DNA of 64,000 bases from Pictodentalium vernedei (GCA_031216915.1 CM062293.1:151164285-151228284), one strand, 5' to 3'; positions 34,266 through 46,854 are shown, counted from the stretch's first letter. Numbers and translations are program-made. The notes: generated from the sequence alone by a model not told the origin.

Positions 34266-37200
34266 AGTAAAAAGGCTGGAGGGCAAGGACATAGAGCAAG
34301 ATGGAATACGCTCAATTATATAAAATGGAGTCATCCCCTCTGGGGAAAAAGAAGTATTAGGCCTTACATGTATCTTTCTTATTTATGATAAATTAGAAAG
34401 ATACAACACCTTCCAAAATTGAGCATCATACATCCATGTACTCTATTAATATCTAGTATAATCCTTATACTAATAATTTTTAAAGTAAGCCAATAAATAA
34501 AGTGAGTCTAGAGAATAGAGACTCTTTATACTCCTTAAAAGTGTCTGAGGAATGTATAATAATGTCCGTTGACACGTGCTATATTCAAAAGCTATACTTT
34601 AAAAACTAAGACCTGAATGAATTTTTAAAACATAAACTTCTCACTAAACAACCATCCCAATAACAGCTCAGAATTACTAACTCCGGAGGAGGTATCCCTT
34701 TGTTTTCATAGTAAAACAGGTGACCCAAGGGAACACCCTCCCCCCCCCCCCCCCCTTTTTCTTGCCCTGGGTCAAATAGCCCAGAGCGAAGAGGGCAGCA
34801 GAATGGAGTCACTGCCGAAACAGACAGCCTACCTAGCTATAGTAGCAACTGTTAAATGAATGACATTCTGAGCAGTAGATAATAGACCTAACAATAGAGG
34901 CCTCCAGAAATGGACTCGATATTTCTGAGATAAAAATTCATGAATGTGGATGGCTGAGCGCAATGAGCAGCCTTCAAAAATCTATAATAGCGACACTATT
35001 AATGTAAGCCCAAGATGTAGAAGAACTCTTACTTCATGAGTCGAAATCTCAAACACGACTGCTGAGTCAATGATATACCATAAGCAGTATCGATAGTTAA
35101 TTGAATCCATTAGCAATAGAATGGAGCGTAACGTCCTTCTATTAGGCATCAAAGACAGAAGAAGCTTACGCCCGTAGTAATAAACAGATATCTGTTTATA
35201 AATTCATAAACTCTAACCGGACAGAGTAAAGGCCTATGCCTGTACGAAGACGGAAGGACCTTAATAACAATAGGTTCCGGATATTAATTAGGAGCCTGAC
35301 TCATATACCAAAATCCAACATTAATAGTAAAGGAAATAGTGTTTGCGATACTACGAAAGTGAGAATCGTCCACCGATAGTGCAAGAAACTCACTGACTCT
35401 TCAGTAAAAGAGAAGCCAACAGAATTACTGACTAAAAGGTCAGAATTTGAAAACTACTGTTTCCAGAGGATCAAATGATTACTTAGCTAAATAAGAACCG
35501 AAGTTAAATTCCGTATAGGAATTTAATCTAATGATTCTAAGTCTATTTATCGAAAAGTTACTAACTGACTTAGATAAAGAGACATAAGACTCAATTGTAA
35601 ACTATCATAGAGAGCATAGGTATGAGGTAACATAAACCTATAACCTTAATAATAACAGGCTGCAGTAGATCTTGTCAAACAAGTATACTAAAAAGTTGCA
35701 ATGACTAGTATGGAGGGATCCACAATATCAACATAGTGATCCCTACACCAACGACGGAAGAGCCTCCACTTTAGCCGCATAGTATAGCGAAGAAGAGGTT
35801 CTCCTATAGTAAGAAATCGCGTCCAAAGCTCGTCCAGTACAATGCTTACAATGCAATAAGGACCACACAACAAAATACGTGAAGGTTGAGACCTTGCGGG
35901 TTGTGATAAAGATGACACGATTTTACCCAGCGAAAAAAGATCCTCTGATGGAGGAAGATTTCGCGTTAAGTCCCACAGTAGACATCAGAGTAAATTTACC
36001 CACGGTCTCTGTGAAGACAGAGATGATATCAACAGAAATGTATTGTGGTTGTTTATCTTAGCAATACTTGCTGAAACAACAGCGCAGGAGGATACGCATA
36101 TCCTATCATTCCGTCCTATTAGATCAATAGAGCGTTAACAACATAAGCTCAGAGATCTGGACAAGCAAACACATACGTCTGCAATTGATTAGCAAGTTGT
36201 GTCGTAAATAAATTATCATTGGGCGCTCCCATTGATAGCAAATCTGATTGAATACTTGTTTGTTGAGAGTCCATTCTGACGGCAACAAGCGACCCATAAG
36301 TGAACGGGAGTCCGGTAATACAATCAGACGACCCGGAATATGACGGACCGAAGCAGAACTTGGTGTACTATAACAAACAGAAGGATTCTTTCCATTAATT
36401 TGAATAATGGAAACGAATGAGTGCCTCCCTGGTTCCGGAGATACGCCACTACTGTCGAATTAACAGACAGGATTGGACATGCGTTTCTGAATAATGTTCA
36501 TCCAATGACATAAAGCAAGCCTAAAAAAACATTATTCCGTGGAAGATAAGTGCTTGCTTAGAGACTGCGGAACCCAAAGACCCTGGCACTTCGAATCCGT
36601 TGGGATCAATATTATATCCCAACCTGTTTGACTGGCAACCGTCATAATTATAAAACTCGGATCCGGCAACTGCAGTGGCACTCTCTGAGTCAACCACCGA
36701 ATGTTTGCCCCAGTCTGAATCTCTTGCTACACTAGATAGACAAGAGAACGTGTAAATCGAGCAATTCATGGATTGCTGAAAAGTTGCCGTCGAAGAGAAG
36801 CTTCTCCGAGAACGAAGCGTCTCTGAGAGAGTTCTTCACCTTACTATCCACGCGCGTGGATGTAGCTAGGGCTGCATCACGTCTAACCAACTCCAAGCAG
36901 CCACTGAAGGGCGGAGTTATACGTGAACAAACTACTGCCCTCAAAAGAAATCACATTGAGGATCATATCCCGGAATTCTTTCTCTTGAAGACGTAATGAT
37001 AACGCCTCAGTAAGGTGGATTACGTATGATAAAGCGTCTAAGTTAAGTCTATTAGACATCATTGTCATTTCCAACATTGTGGTTGGAAAAGACATAGACG
37101 GCGAAAAAGATTATTTCCAGTCTTTAACCACGCCGTCAAGACGCATATGAACTCTCGGTATGCCCTGTTCTGCCAAAATAAATAATTCGTATAAATGATA

Positions 37201-40200
37201 AAAGGCAGAAATGAGCATTGCGGACAAGAAACTAAACTATCATGCTTGGTAGCAGGCTTATATATATATAGCGTCGATAATAATACACATGTTCTAATGA
37301 CATTATTGGACTGTGTCGGTAAGTCAGGGACAATGTCCCTGAACCGATCCAAAATTCCGTGTCCAATGACGATATAAGTCTCTTATCCAACATCGCAGCA
37401 ATATAGTCCGAAATAACAATCACTGGAAAATAATGCCGGAAGATATGTATGGCAGCTTCCGATGCTACGAAAGGGAAAACTCGAAATCTTTCGAATCCCT
37501 TTCGCCATCCTGTCGGACCCTATAAAGCGTTCGGTCGTCCGTACCTGATGCAACCGCGGACCGCACCGACCCAGCGCCGTCGGATAATTCCTGATTCGAC
37601 CAAGAAACTGTCGATTGCTGGGATGCTGCGAAAAAACTGTGCTAACTCGGATAGCACGTCCGTCACTGAGGCCTGTGGAGAAGCGGTACTACGATGCATT
37701 GCCGCTGGAAGCTCCGTGATCGTTACCCCGTGCATACTACAAATATGCGAGCGAACGGAGTGTATAGGCCTCGTGTCCCTTGGCTATCGGATGGCGTGAC
37801 CTGTTCGCCGTGGAATCACTGAATGACAAAACTGATCGGATACTCGAGGTCACGTAGCCAATGTGCGGTCGTGTGCACTGCTGTGAGAATGAGGAAGCAT
37901 TATCGACAGTCCCTCGGACTGTCAATATAACGGAGCGTCCCAAGCGACGGACATATGCTCCGAATGTAAAATATCTGAACCACAACATGCGGTCCCCTAT
38001 GTTGTTGGACGAGAGAGGGACCTCTCTCGCTCACAGCCCGGACGGACCTGGACAAGCCAGGAACCGGACTAACAGGCTTCCTCCGATCTGTCCTCAATCC
38101 GCCGTCACTGGGTGAGTACTAAAGTAATTATAGTGCTCGCATCACCCAAATCTCCTTCCTAGACCGCAACGGACGAACCCGGCAGCCGAACCATTCAATG
38201 AATGTACGCTACACCGGGTGAGCTAACGAATGTCACTCCGTCGATCCTACAAGGGACCTCTTAGGCGATAGACATATTCCATGAGCACTTATTGCCGCTA
38301 GCTCTTCATTAACTATGACGACAGAGGCACACTTTTGAAAGACATCTCCGTAACTTTGCGAACAAGAAACCAGAAATACTTGGTAATAGCAAGCATATAA
38401 TAATAAATATATAGCGTCGTTCAATAATTCAAAAGTTTGTGAGACATTATTGGACTATGTCGGAACTGAGGGACGATGTCCCTGAACCGAACCAAAAATT
38501 TCTAAGTCCACCGACGCTATCAGTTTCTTATCCGGTATCGCAGCATTCTGGTCCGACGAAAGAACCTGTAGAAGATCAAGTCAGATGACATACACAACAG
38601 CATATGTTGATCCGTAAGGGAAAGCTCGAAATCCTCCGAATCCCTTTCGGTATCCCGTCGGACCGGATGAAATTTTCGGACGTCCGTACCTGCTTCCGCG
38701 GAGTGTCCCGACCCAGCATCGTCGAATAAAACATTATGCGACAGATTCAGTTGTTGCTGGGATGCTGCGATAAGCTGTTCTATTTAGGATAGCACGTCCG
38801 TCCCCGAGGCCTGTGCAGTAGCGGTCTTACGATGCATTGCCGCCGGAAGCTCCGTGTACGTTGACTCCCGCACACTTTCCTATGCTAACGTCCGGAGTCT
38901 GCAGGCCTCGTGTCCCTGGCTACCGGATGGTGTGACCTGGTCGCCGATGATTCTCTGACTGGCGAAGCTGACTGGATATCCGAGGTCACGTAGCCAAGAG
39001 TGGTCGTGTGCGCTACCATGAGAATGAGGAAGCCTTATTGACAGTCTCTCCGGACTGACTATATGTCGGAGCGTCCCGAGCGGCGGACGTATGCTCCGAA
39101 GGCGAAACATTTTGTACCACAACATCTGGGGCCAGATGTTGTTGTACGAGAGAGGGGCCTCTCTCGCTTGCCGTCCGGATGGACCAGAACAAGCTATGAA
39201 CTGGACTAAAAGGCTTCCTCCGTTCTCCCTCTAATCCGCCGTCACTGGGTGTGCATTTGGTTGATTTATTGTGCTCGCATCACCCCAAAACTCCTTCTAG
39301 ACCGCAACGGACGAACCCGGTTGCCGAATCATTCGATGAATGGACGCTACACCGGGCGAGCTAGCGGACGTCAAAGGCCGTCGAACCTACTAGGGTCCTC
39401 TTAGGCAATTGGCGTATTTACATGAGCACTTTTCCGCTAGCCCTTCATTAATTGTGACGACGGAGGCACACTGTTGGAAGACATCACAGATACATCACCC
39501 TAATCTTGATCGTCTGAAATAGAAATTGATAAAGTAGAGTGACCCTGCGGGGAAAGGACCAGAATGTCCAATTCCCCACTAACATACCGTGACATACGCT
39601 TCCCATGTTGTCATCGAAATCATCAGATACAGAACAGGAGTTAATGCGAGTACACTGACTACATATAGAATGATTATAAAAGTCAGAGGAAGACTTCCTC
39701 TTATTACAATTGATCAAAATCCTTTCAATGTGAAAAGAAAACAAAGTCCTGGTACTCGCATCAACCCCTGACAATCAAAATACATAATAATAATATGATC
39801 CATTAACATAGAAAAAATAATTAAAATCAAAATATTTTGAAAAAATATTTTTTCAGAACAGCCCAAGTTTCTGAAAAGTAACGTTGAGCCCCAATGGATC
39901 CCAAGCCTAAGTGTGGACAAAAAATTTAAAAATATTTTAAACAATTTATGCAACACTTACGAACAATAATAATGTATCTAGTTATGATTAAATTAACATC
40001 AAGATATTATTTTCAAGAAATCCCCCCCTCACACAGAGGGCTGTTGTAAATGTAAACAATGAGTGTAAAAACACTAAAATAAGACTCCAGGCACCCAGGC
40101 CCAAAATCAGTTACCAAAAATACACTATCTGATGCAAAACAGAGACTTCCAGGGAAGAAACTGCAGAACATCAGATGGTAGATGCAGAACACAACGCCTA

Positions 40201-40621
40201 ACCACCCATAGGTGAAGACGTAAACATGGGGAAAAGAACAGAATTCATTCTGTTATTCAGCTAAAACTCCCAATAAATTTTAGTAATAATAATTACAGAA
40301 ACTATGCCAAAAGCATGGGAGAATACCAAGAGGGGACTTAAAGGAAAGGGAGAGAGGAAAACACTGAAAAATCAGTGTAACTACATAACAAGAATGACAA
40401 CAAAATGGCTGCTGCCTCGAAAATAGGTAACTTAACATAATTTCATTAAAAAATTTTAAGTTACAGCCCTGATAATATTCTGTCACACATTATTCCTCTC
40501 CTCCTTCTATATCCTCCTTAGAATCACCATTTCACTAATATTTATGTGTCTGGCATCATTTAAACTGAGATTTACAAGCACAAAGATCAGTCAGATGTTA
40601 ACTGATGAAGGGCCAAACTGA

Positions 40622-40824
40622 TAATGATTAATGGCGCCAATTTCGGAACGTCCTTGACACTGCGCATGCGCAGTAGAGGTGAAGTGTGGAGGGCCATTCA
40701 GGACATGTTTTCTTTGGTTTTAGATGCAAATTTTGGGGATTGGGGGGCAAAATTTGTGTTTGGCCCTATATTTTAAGAGTTAGCACCAGCTATGTCTGGG
40801 TCATTGGTACAGTATAAAAATATT
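40622..40824 (-). repeat. 5' inverted terminal repeat of A2
   Basis: Near-identical to A1 5551-5752 and inverted relative to 33889-34101. NRF-1-like palindrome at 40660-40673. Confidence 0.85.
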
Positions 40825-41795
40825 CAGACTCCAATAGGGAGCCCAAATAATAAACAAAGGACTTGATTTGAACAAACTTGAATCTGACCTCCATAAGGGT
40901 GCTGTATACCATATATCAACAGATTTGGACTGGTGGTTCTGGAGAAGAGGAATTTTACAGATTATTCCTCATATTAGACTAAGTTAACATTTGGCTCCAA
41001 TAGGGAGGCTAAATATCAACCTTGGGACTTGAGGTTCCAAAATTGAACATGACTACCCTAAGAAAGGTATATACCAAATATCAAAAGATTCTGATTGGGG
41101 GTTGGTGAGAAGAAAATATTTCAAGATTCCTCATATTGCAGCAAGTTAAATAAAAAGTTGGGCTCCAATATTGAGCCCAAATATTATTCAAAGGACTTGA
41201 TTTGAACAAACTTGAATCTGAACCCCCACAGGGATGCTATATACCATATATCAAAAGAATCTGATCGGTGAATCTGAAGAAGATTTTTAAAAATTAATCC
41301 CCATATTGCACTATATTAAAATTTGCACTTCCATAGAAAGCCCAATTATTAACTGATGGACTTGATTTGAACAGACTTAATAAAGACCCCTGTAAGGATT
41401 CTGCATACCATATATCAAAAGATTCTGACCAGTAGTTCTGGAGAAGAAGAGTTTTAAAGATTATTCCTAAAATTGGACTAAGTTAAAATTTGGGCCCCAA
41501 TAGGGATATTAACCCAGGGACATGGTTTGAACAAAATGAGGTCTAACCTCCCTAAGGATGCTGTATACCAAATATTAAAAGATTCTGACTGGTGAATCTG
41601 AAGAAGACGATTTTAAAGATTATTCCCCATTTTGCACTAAGTTAAAATTTGGGCCCCCATAGAAAGCCCAAATATTAACTGAAGGACTTGATTTGAACAA
41701 ACTTGAATCTGACTGTTGTAACCATGATGTACTCCAAATATTAAACACATTCGATACAAAGAATAGCTATTGTTTCTGAGTAGATGTTTATATAC

Positions 41796-42058
41796 CTGTT
41801 GGTATATCTCATTGCCAATGTTCCTCACATGCTGCAGTTCCTCAATATTCATTAAGCCATTCATCTGATCTCTAGCCTCATACATAATGGAATTGAATTT
41901 CTCAGGAAGTTTCATAGAATCTAATTTATCTCTTGTAAGCTGATGTATGTTTTTAAAGTAATCAGCTATTTCCACTTTAGGCATTCTTGAAGCAACACCA
42001 TCATAGTTCAATTTCAGGGCTTTTCCTATTGGATGCTGTCTAATTGCTTTCTTTGCTT
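41796..42058 (-). CDS. Large lipid transfer protein, most 5' exon visible
   Basis: Exon of 263 bp on the minus strand, acceptor ctatattacag before 42058, donor CAG|GTATAT after 41796. It enters in phase 1 and leaves in phase 0, matching the next exon at 28428. It encodes 87 residues, a charged, helix-prone stretch (KVEIADYFKNIHQLTRDKL, LPEKFNSIMYEARDQMNGL, EELQHVRNIGNEIYQQ). This kind of amphipathic helical sequence is usual in the lipid-binding C-terminal half of apolipophorins, but no named domain is visible. The link to the other two exons rests on phase, strand, order and character. The gene's signal peptide and the N-terminal vitellogenin (LPD_N) domain are not found upstream to 64000. 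Confidence 0.75.
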
Positions 42059-42348
42059 CTGTAATATAGATAATAATTTTAAAATAAAGTAGTGAGTTCA
42101 TCCAAACAAATTAAGAAATACAATGATTGAAACACCAAAAGTGAGTCATAATTTTTTCAGCCAGGATTTTGAAATATACATACAAACACATAAAACTTTT
42201 ACATCTGAATTGAATGCAGAAGAGTTTTATAGGATAGAGAGTAAATAGTGGGCTAAAAAATTCAATAAAAGAGACGAAGAAAAAATGTGCTACATTTAGA
42301 AGTAGAAAACTTAAGGGGGTGATTGACACAGTCATTAAAAGTGCCCAA
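42059..42348. other. Intron sequence, nothing recognised
   Basis: AT-rich sequence upstream of exon 41796-42058, presumably intron. Confidence 0.4.
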
Positions 42349-42612
42349 GTATAGGAACAAGCCAGAAAATAAGCAGACTGTCATCTGCAAAATGAGGTCC
42401 CCAGAGGGTGAATTTGGTGGTGATACCCTGCACAGCAGGGTAGCATCACTCAAATTACCCTCTGTGAACATCAATCTGAATTAAGGTCTCAAACCTAAAC
42501 AGAAAGAGGTACCCAGAGGATACATTGCCTACTGTATGGGATAGCCTCAGCACATCCACCCTCTGGGGACCTCATTCTGCAAATGAGATTGCTTGTTTTC
42601 GGGCTTGTATAG
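42349..42612. mobile_element. MITE with terminal inverted repeats of about 55 bp
   Basis: The left arm (about 42349-42410) and right arm (about 42556-42612) are inverted and share gaatgaggtccccagagggt-like cores, with outer parts (tataggaacaagcc against ggcttgtatagg) also matching. About 264 bp, no coding capacity. Confidence 0.6.
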
Positions 42613-42929
42613 GAAGAGACAAGAAAAAGAGTTAATATAATTAGGGACAAAAATGTAAACAGCATACCAGTAATCTCATTAAACAATAAGAAAAATGGGG
42701 GTGGGGGGGGGGGGTGGGGGAGGGGGAAGTTCCAAGGTACTCTGGAAGTGGGTAAATAAAACTAACAAAGGCAAAGTGGACAGCAAATGCACGGATGACC
42801 AGGCAGCATTGCAGCAGAAATGGTCAAGCATTGGGGAAGGTAAATGATGGAAGATGTGGGGGGAAGGGGTTCCTCCAGAATGCGAGATGGAAAGTGCAGC
42901 AAATTCATCTGACTTAGAATGTAGAGAAA

Positions 42930-43930
42930 CTGAGGTGGTGGGAAGTATGAAATGCAGCAAATAAATTTTTAAATAGAATTTGGTGAGCCACTCAATGGTC
43001 ACCTTACAGTACTATTTAACTTGAAATCGGAATGCAAGAGGTTCTGAAAAAAGTGAAAGGTAAGCAGGGTAACATTCTTCAGTAAAAAGGGAGATTGAGA
43101 AGTTTTAGATAATTACAGAGAGATATCTGTTGGTATATATTGGAAATGTAGTCTGTAATATTCTCTATGAAAGGCTTATGAAAACTGATGTGGAAAGGGG
43201 ATACCTGGGGAAATCCTGAATGGGTTAGACTGCCCTCTCCCAACTGGTAGAATCAACAAACATCAAAAAGAGAAAGATGTTTATATCCTTCTTGGATGGG
43301 AAAAAAAACATATGACAGCATATGGAGGGAGGGAATGTGAAAGAGACTGGAAAGTCTCAGATTTGGGGGAAGTCTTGTCGAATATCATGAAAGAACTGTA
43401 CAGGAATGTGGCGAGTGAACATCTGGGAAGCATCACAACAAAAAGAAGATTAATGGAGATAGGTCTTAAGCAGAGGAGCATCCTGTAACCGATACTGTTT
43501 GCATTATGCATCAAAGATTTAGTAGAAGTGTTGATGGCATGCACAGAGGGGGTTAGCATTGGAGAGACAAAAATCCAAGGGTTATTCTTGGCTGATGACA
43601 TGTTTCTATTGGGTGAGAGTGAAGAGGGACTAAAGAAACTGTTAACAATTGTAGGAAGATATGGGGATAAATGGCAACTGGAACTGAATGAAAATAAAAG
43701 TTAGGTAGCAGTGGGTAAATGAGTCTCAAAGGTGGAGGGTGGGTAAGTTTTCTATTAGTGTAGAAGAGAGCAAACATCAAACAGTGAGGGAAGCAGGAGA
43801 ATATGAATACTTAGGTGAATTCATGTGTTACAGGCAGGGTTATAAACAGAAACAACACCAACTAGACTTAAAGATTCTGGGGAATCATGACATTTCCAAA
43901 TGAGATTTCCATGATCCCAGAGTGTCTGAA
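42930..43930 (+). pseudogene. Non-LTR retrotransposon (LINE) reverse transcriptase fragment
   Basis: Degenerate RT on the plus strand, opposite to the host gene. Pieces in three frames include KKGD and LDNYREIS (about 43085-43120), ERDWKVSDLGEVLSNIMKEL (about 43335-43395), GLKQRSIL with PILFALCIKDL (about 43465-43525) and the catalytic FLADDMFLLGES (about 43585-43620) followed by EEGLKKLL. A block near 43790 (EYEYLGEFM) is the usual thumb region. Stops and frameshifts are plain, for example a stop just after GLKQRSIL and one after NENKS. Neither the endonuclease nor the 3' tail is visible. Clade not assigned. Confidence 0.75.
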
Positions 43931-44129
43931 GAAATGTTTTTAACTGTATCACTGAAGCACCTTTATTGATGTCCTGAGGAAGGTGGGAATAGTAGTCTCA
44001 AATGACTGAGTTTGATGAAAAAAAAATGTGTAGGTTAAAACCATCATTATTGGTGGCGAGAAAGGTTAATATCAATATTGTCCAACAAGTCTAAGTCCCA
44101 CAAAAGGAGTTATGTTTGTTTGACACATA
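43931..44129. other. Unassigned stretch
   Basis: Probably decayed LINE 3' sequence; nothing specific seen. Confidence 0.3.
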
Positions 44130-45000
44130 GCCACTGAGAGCTGTGGCTAAAATTTTAATGTTTGGTAGCCTGTGGGGGGTTAACAAATGCTAATGGGAAT
44201 ATTTTTTCCATGCAACTTGTAATGTCACACCAAGACCTGTGAATGGCTATTTTTTCTTGAAAATCTACAAGATGTTTTCAGAGAAATCAAGGGAAAACAT
44301 GAATTTTAAGCTTTTGATGGGTATCATTGTTTAACTAATCCAAAACAGGTTAAGGACTGTTTTTTTTTTAATACCCTTATTACTTACAAAAATAATCCTC
44401 GGTGAATTCCACTTCCAATAAAGGAAGTTATATTTATCTCTCCACTACACTTTGGGTGCTGTGGGTACCCGAACACAGAGCATTTTATCAAAAGTTTGAT
44501 GTTTGAGAGCCTGCGGAGGCCTTACTGGAAAATTTTGTCCATGCCACTTGTAATGTCACACCAACACCTGCGAATGGCCATTTTTTCTTGACAATCTACA
44601 AGACTTGTTTAGAGAAATCCTTGGAAAACATGAAATTTTTAAGCTTTTGAGGGGTATCAGTCTTTAACCAGCTCAAAATGGGTTAACACTTGGTTTTTTT
44701 GAATACCCTTATTACCTACAAAGTTGATCCTCAGTGAATTCCACTTCCAATGAAGGAGGTCATGTTTATCTATCATGTACACACTGGATGCTATTGTTGC
44801 CCGTAAACAGGCCATTTTATCAAAATTTTGATCATTGGCAGCCTGTGTAGGGTTAACAAATGCTTAGCCCAATATCTCTTTTATATCAATTGTAGTGTCA
44901 CAGTCATGTCTAACGGTGATGAATATTTTTTAAAAACCTACAAGGCGCATTTTGAGAAAGTGCAAATACACCCCAATTTTGACAGTTTTTTGCCAATTCT
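44130..45000. repeat. Tandem repeat of about 340 bp, 2.5 copies
   Basis: The phrases 'aatgtcacaccaa', 'aatacccttattac' and 'gaattccacttccaat' recur at about 340-bp spacing (for example near 44220 and 44550; 44380 and 44705). The ends are not defined. A 107-codon open stretch at 44828-45151 lies partly in it and is not called a gene. Confidence 0.65.
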
Positions 45001-46187
45001 AGCAAAAAAAGAGTTAAATCGAAAATTCCGCTTCGGTACATTTTTAGATTTTGGACCTCTCTATGTGTGTGCAAATTATGTGAAAATCAGTTGGAAAATG
45101 GCTTCAGAATTGTACAGAAAAAGTGTGGGGAAAAAAAAAATAAAAAAATAAAAATCTGTAGAAAAACAAGAGTTTTTTTCCCAGCGGGAAAAGCCTAAAA
45201 ATAATAATCCGCAGAAAATCAAGAATCTTTTCCAGAGGGAAAAGCCCAATAAACTTATTACAAAGGGGTGAAGAATACTCAATCAGTTAAAACTTCTTGG
45301 ATGAAATAGCATTAGCGAAGTGCTCATTGGAAAAACTATTTGGGAGAGGGTGGAATTACAAGATATAACTTATGAAATGGATGTGACCCCTTTAAATCAA
45401 ACAGTAGTGATGAGTTTGGAGATTCTGCAAAATGAAATGGATTAGTGCATAACCATGTCCATGTCAAGTATGCCTGTTAATGTTAAAAAAAACATAATAT
45501 GGGTAAATTATGGTACCTAAATTACCCTGAAAATCTTCCAAATAGCAGATGGTGTAAAACGTCTAACTCCCAACATTCAGACAGAAAGGAAAAGGCAGGT
45601 GAGGTGGGAGAGCTGATGGAGAATTATTTTATTGAGACTGTAGATCTAGAAGAGGGACTGAAGCAGGGAAGCAGATTTAGGGTGTTGGGGGATTGAAAAC
45701 TGGCTCATTGAATGGATTAACCCTTTACCCAATGCACACAATATCAAAATTTATTTGAAATAGTATTTTTTCAAATTTAAAAAAAAAAACATTTTTGACA
45801 AAACCATATCATGTGACCCCTCATTGGACTTAGCTTAAATAAAGCGTTAAACAAAAAGGCCATTGAGGAACACCTAATCTTTTGGCAATCGTTGCTGATC
45901 AAAGTCACTGAAAAGTGGAAAAGGCAACGAAAGAGGGAACCAAATGTGCAGCTTGGGAGTAAAAGAGACCCTGGAAAATAATTTTAGAATGCCCCAAATA
46001 CATTTATTACATGCCTGTTCTATGTAATCCCCAAATATAGCAACACTGAACCATGTGGAGAATGAAAATCTGTTCTACACAATCGTTGACAGACGGTTTT
46101 TAACTGGAAGCAAAATTTCACTGGAATTTTCTATAAATTGTGCAATGCAATTACAATTTGAATCACTAGCAACAGCTGAAAATGATA
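45001..46187. other. Unassigned stretch with a MITE fragment
   Basis: Mostly unassigned DNA. From 45718 to about 45835 lies a family W fragment (taaccctttacccaatg, then atatcatgtgacccctcatt), like 17562-17704. No exon of the lipid transfer gene could be supported. Confidence 0.4.
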
Positions 46188-46412
46188 AATTTAAAGTAAT
46201 TTGTATATTTTTTATACTTACCAATGGTCCAGACATAGCTGGTGCAAACTCAATAATATCCAGGGCCAAACACAAATATTGAACCCCCCAATGACCAAAA
46301 TTTGCATACAAATCCGAAAATTTAAAGTCCCATCTGGTCCTCCATACTTTTCTTTACAGTGCATGCACGGTAACCAGAAAGGTACCGAAATTGGTGCCAA
46401 GCATCATTCTTT
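46188..46412 (-). repeat. 3' inverted terminal repeat of B
   Basis: Inverted relative to 54660-54860. Shared landmarks are the ccaaaatttgcatacaaatc block and ggtaccgaaattggtgccaa. Confidence 0.75.
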
Positions 46413-46483
46413 CTAGTTGTGCCTGCTAAATGTTATAAATCAGCGGGGAGATATGAGAGCCCATTCATGGGAGGGCCATCCCC

Positions 46484-46577
46484 ATCTGGGCCATTGGTAA
46501 GTATAAAAAATATACAAATTACTTTAAATTTATCATATTTTTATACTAAAACTAATGGCCCAGACTTAGCTGAATAG
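46484..46577. repeat. Internal complementary region of B
   Basis: The left half is the complement of the outer end of the 3' terminal repeat (about 46191-46235). The right half is related to the outer end of the 5' repeat. Same placement as in A2 and C. Confidence 0.75.
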
Positions 46578-46854
46578 TAAAAAGGCTGGAGGGCCTAGGA
46601 CTTAGAAGAAATATAATATCTCTATCACTCCAATTAAAAGTATAGCTCCTACAGGAGAATAGGAGATGAAAGAGGAATTATATATGTCTTTCTCTTATAA
46701 AAAAAACAGAATGACATAAGACCAACAATATACAGGAGTAATACATAATAAATTCTCCATTTAATGCCAGCATAATGCTAATTCGGTGAAGGAAACCAAA
46801 TTTATAGCTAGTCTTGAGAATGAGACGCTTTATAATTGTATATAAATGCTCGTT

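Larger units (their letters stand above)
33889..40824 (-). mobile_element. DIRS-like copy A2, both ends present
   Basis: A broken DIRS-like element of about 6.94 kb. It is the only A copy with both ends in the window. The 3' terminal repeat is at 33889-34101, the internal complementary region at about 34164-34265, and the 5' terminal repeat at about 40622-40824. It has no intact gene and many breaks. It shares nearly all its eroded sequence with A1, so the family has been amplified in this eroded form. Insertion in the module element left no duplication longer than 2-3 bp, as expected for YR integration. It carries the same internal duplication in the gag-like region as A1 and A3. Confidence 0.85.
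33231..41745. mobile_element. Tandem-module element (166-bp type) split by DIRS copy A2
   Basis: The head aacaagagaccccactggac is followed by gcgctcacctgac at 33231. Diverged modules run to about 33888 and resume at about 40825, continuing to about 41745. The tail hairpin is not seen. The modules are the same family as 12445-14456 and 23297-25483. Its right end lies about 50 bp from the splice donor of exon 41796-42058. Non-coding. Confidence 0.6.

Noticed and set aside
44828-45151. 107-codon plus-strand open stretch
   Set aside because: It starts in a tandem repeat and ends in a poly(A)-rich tract. No domain recognised.
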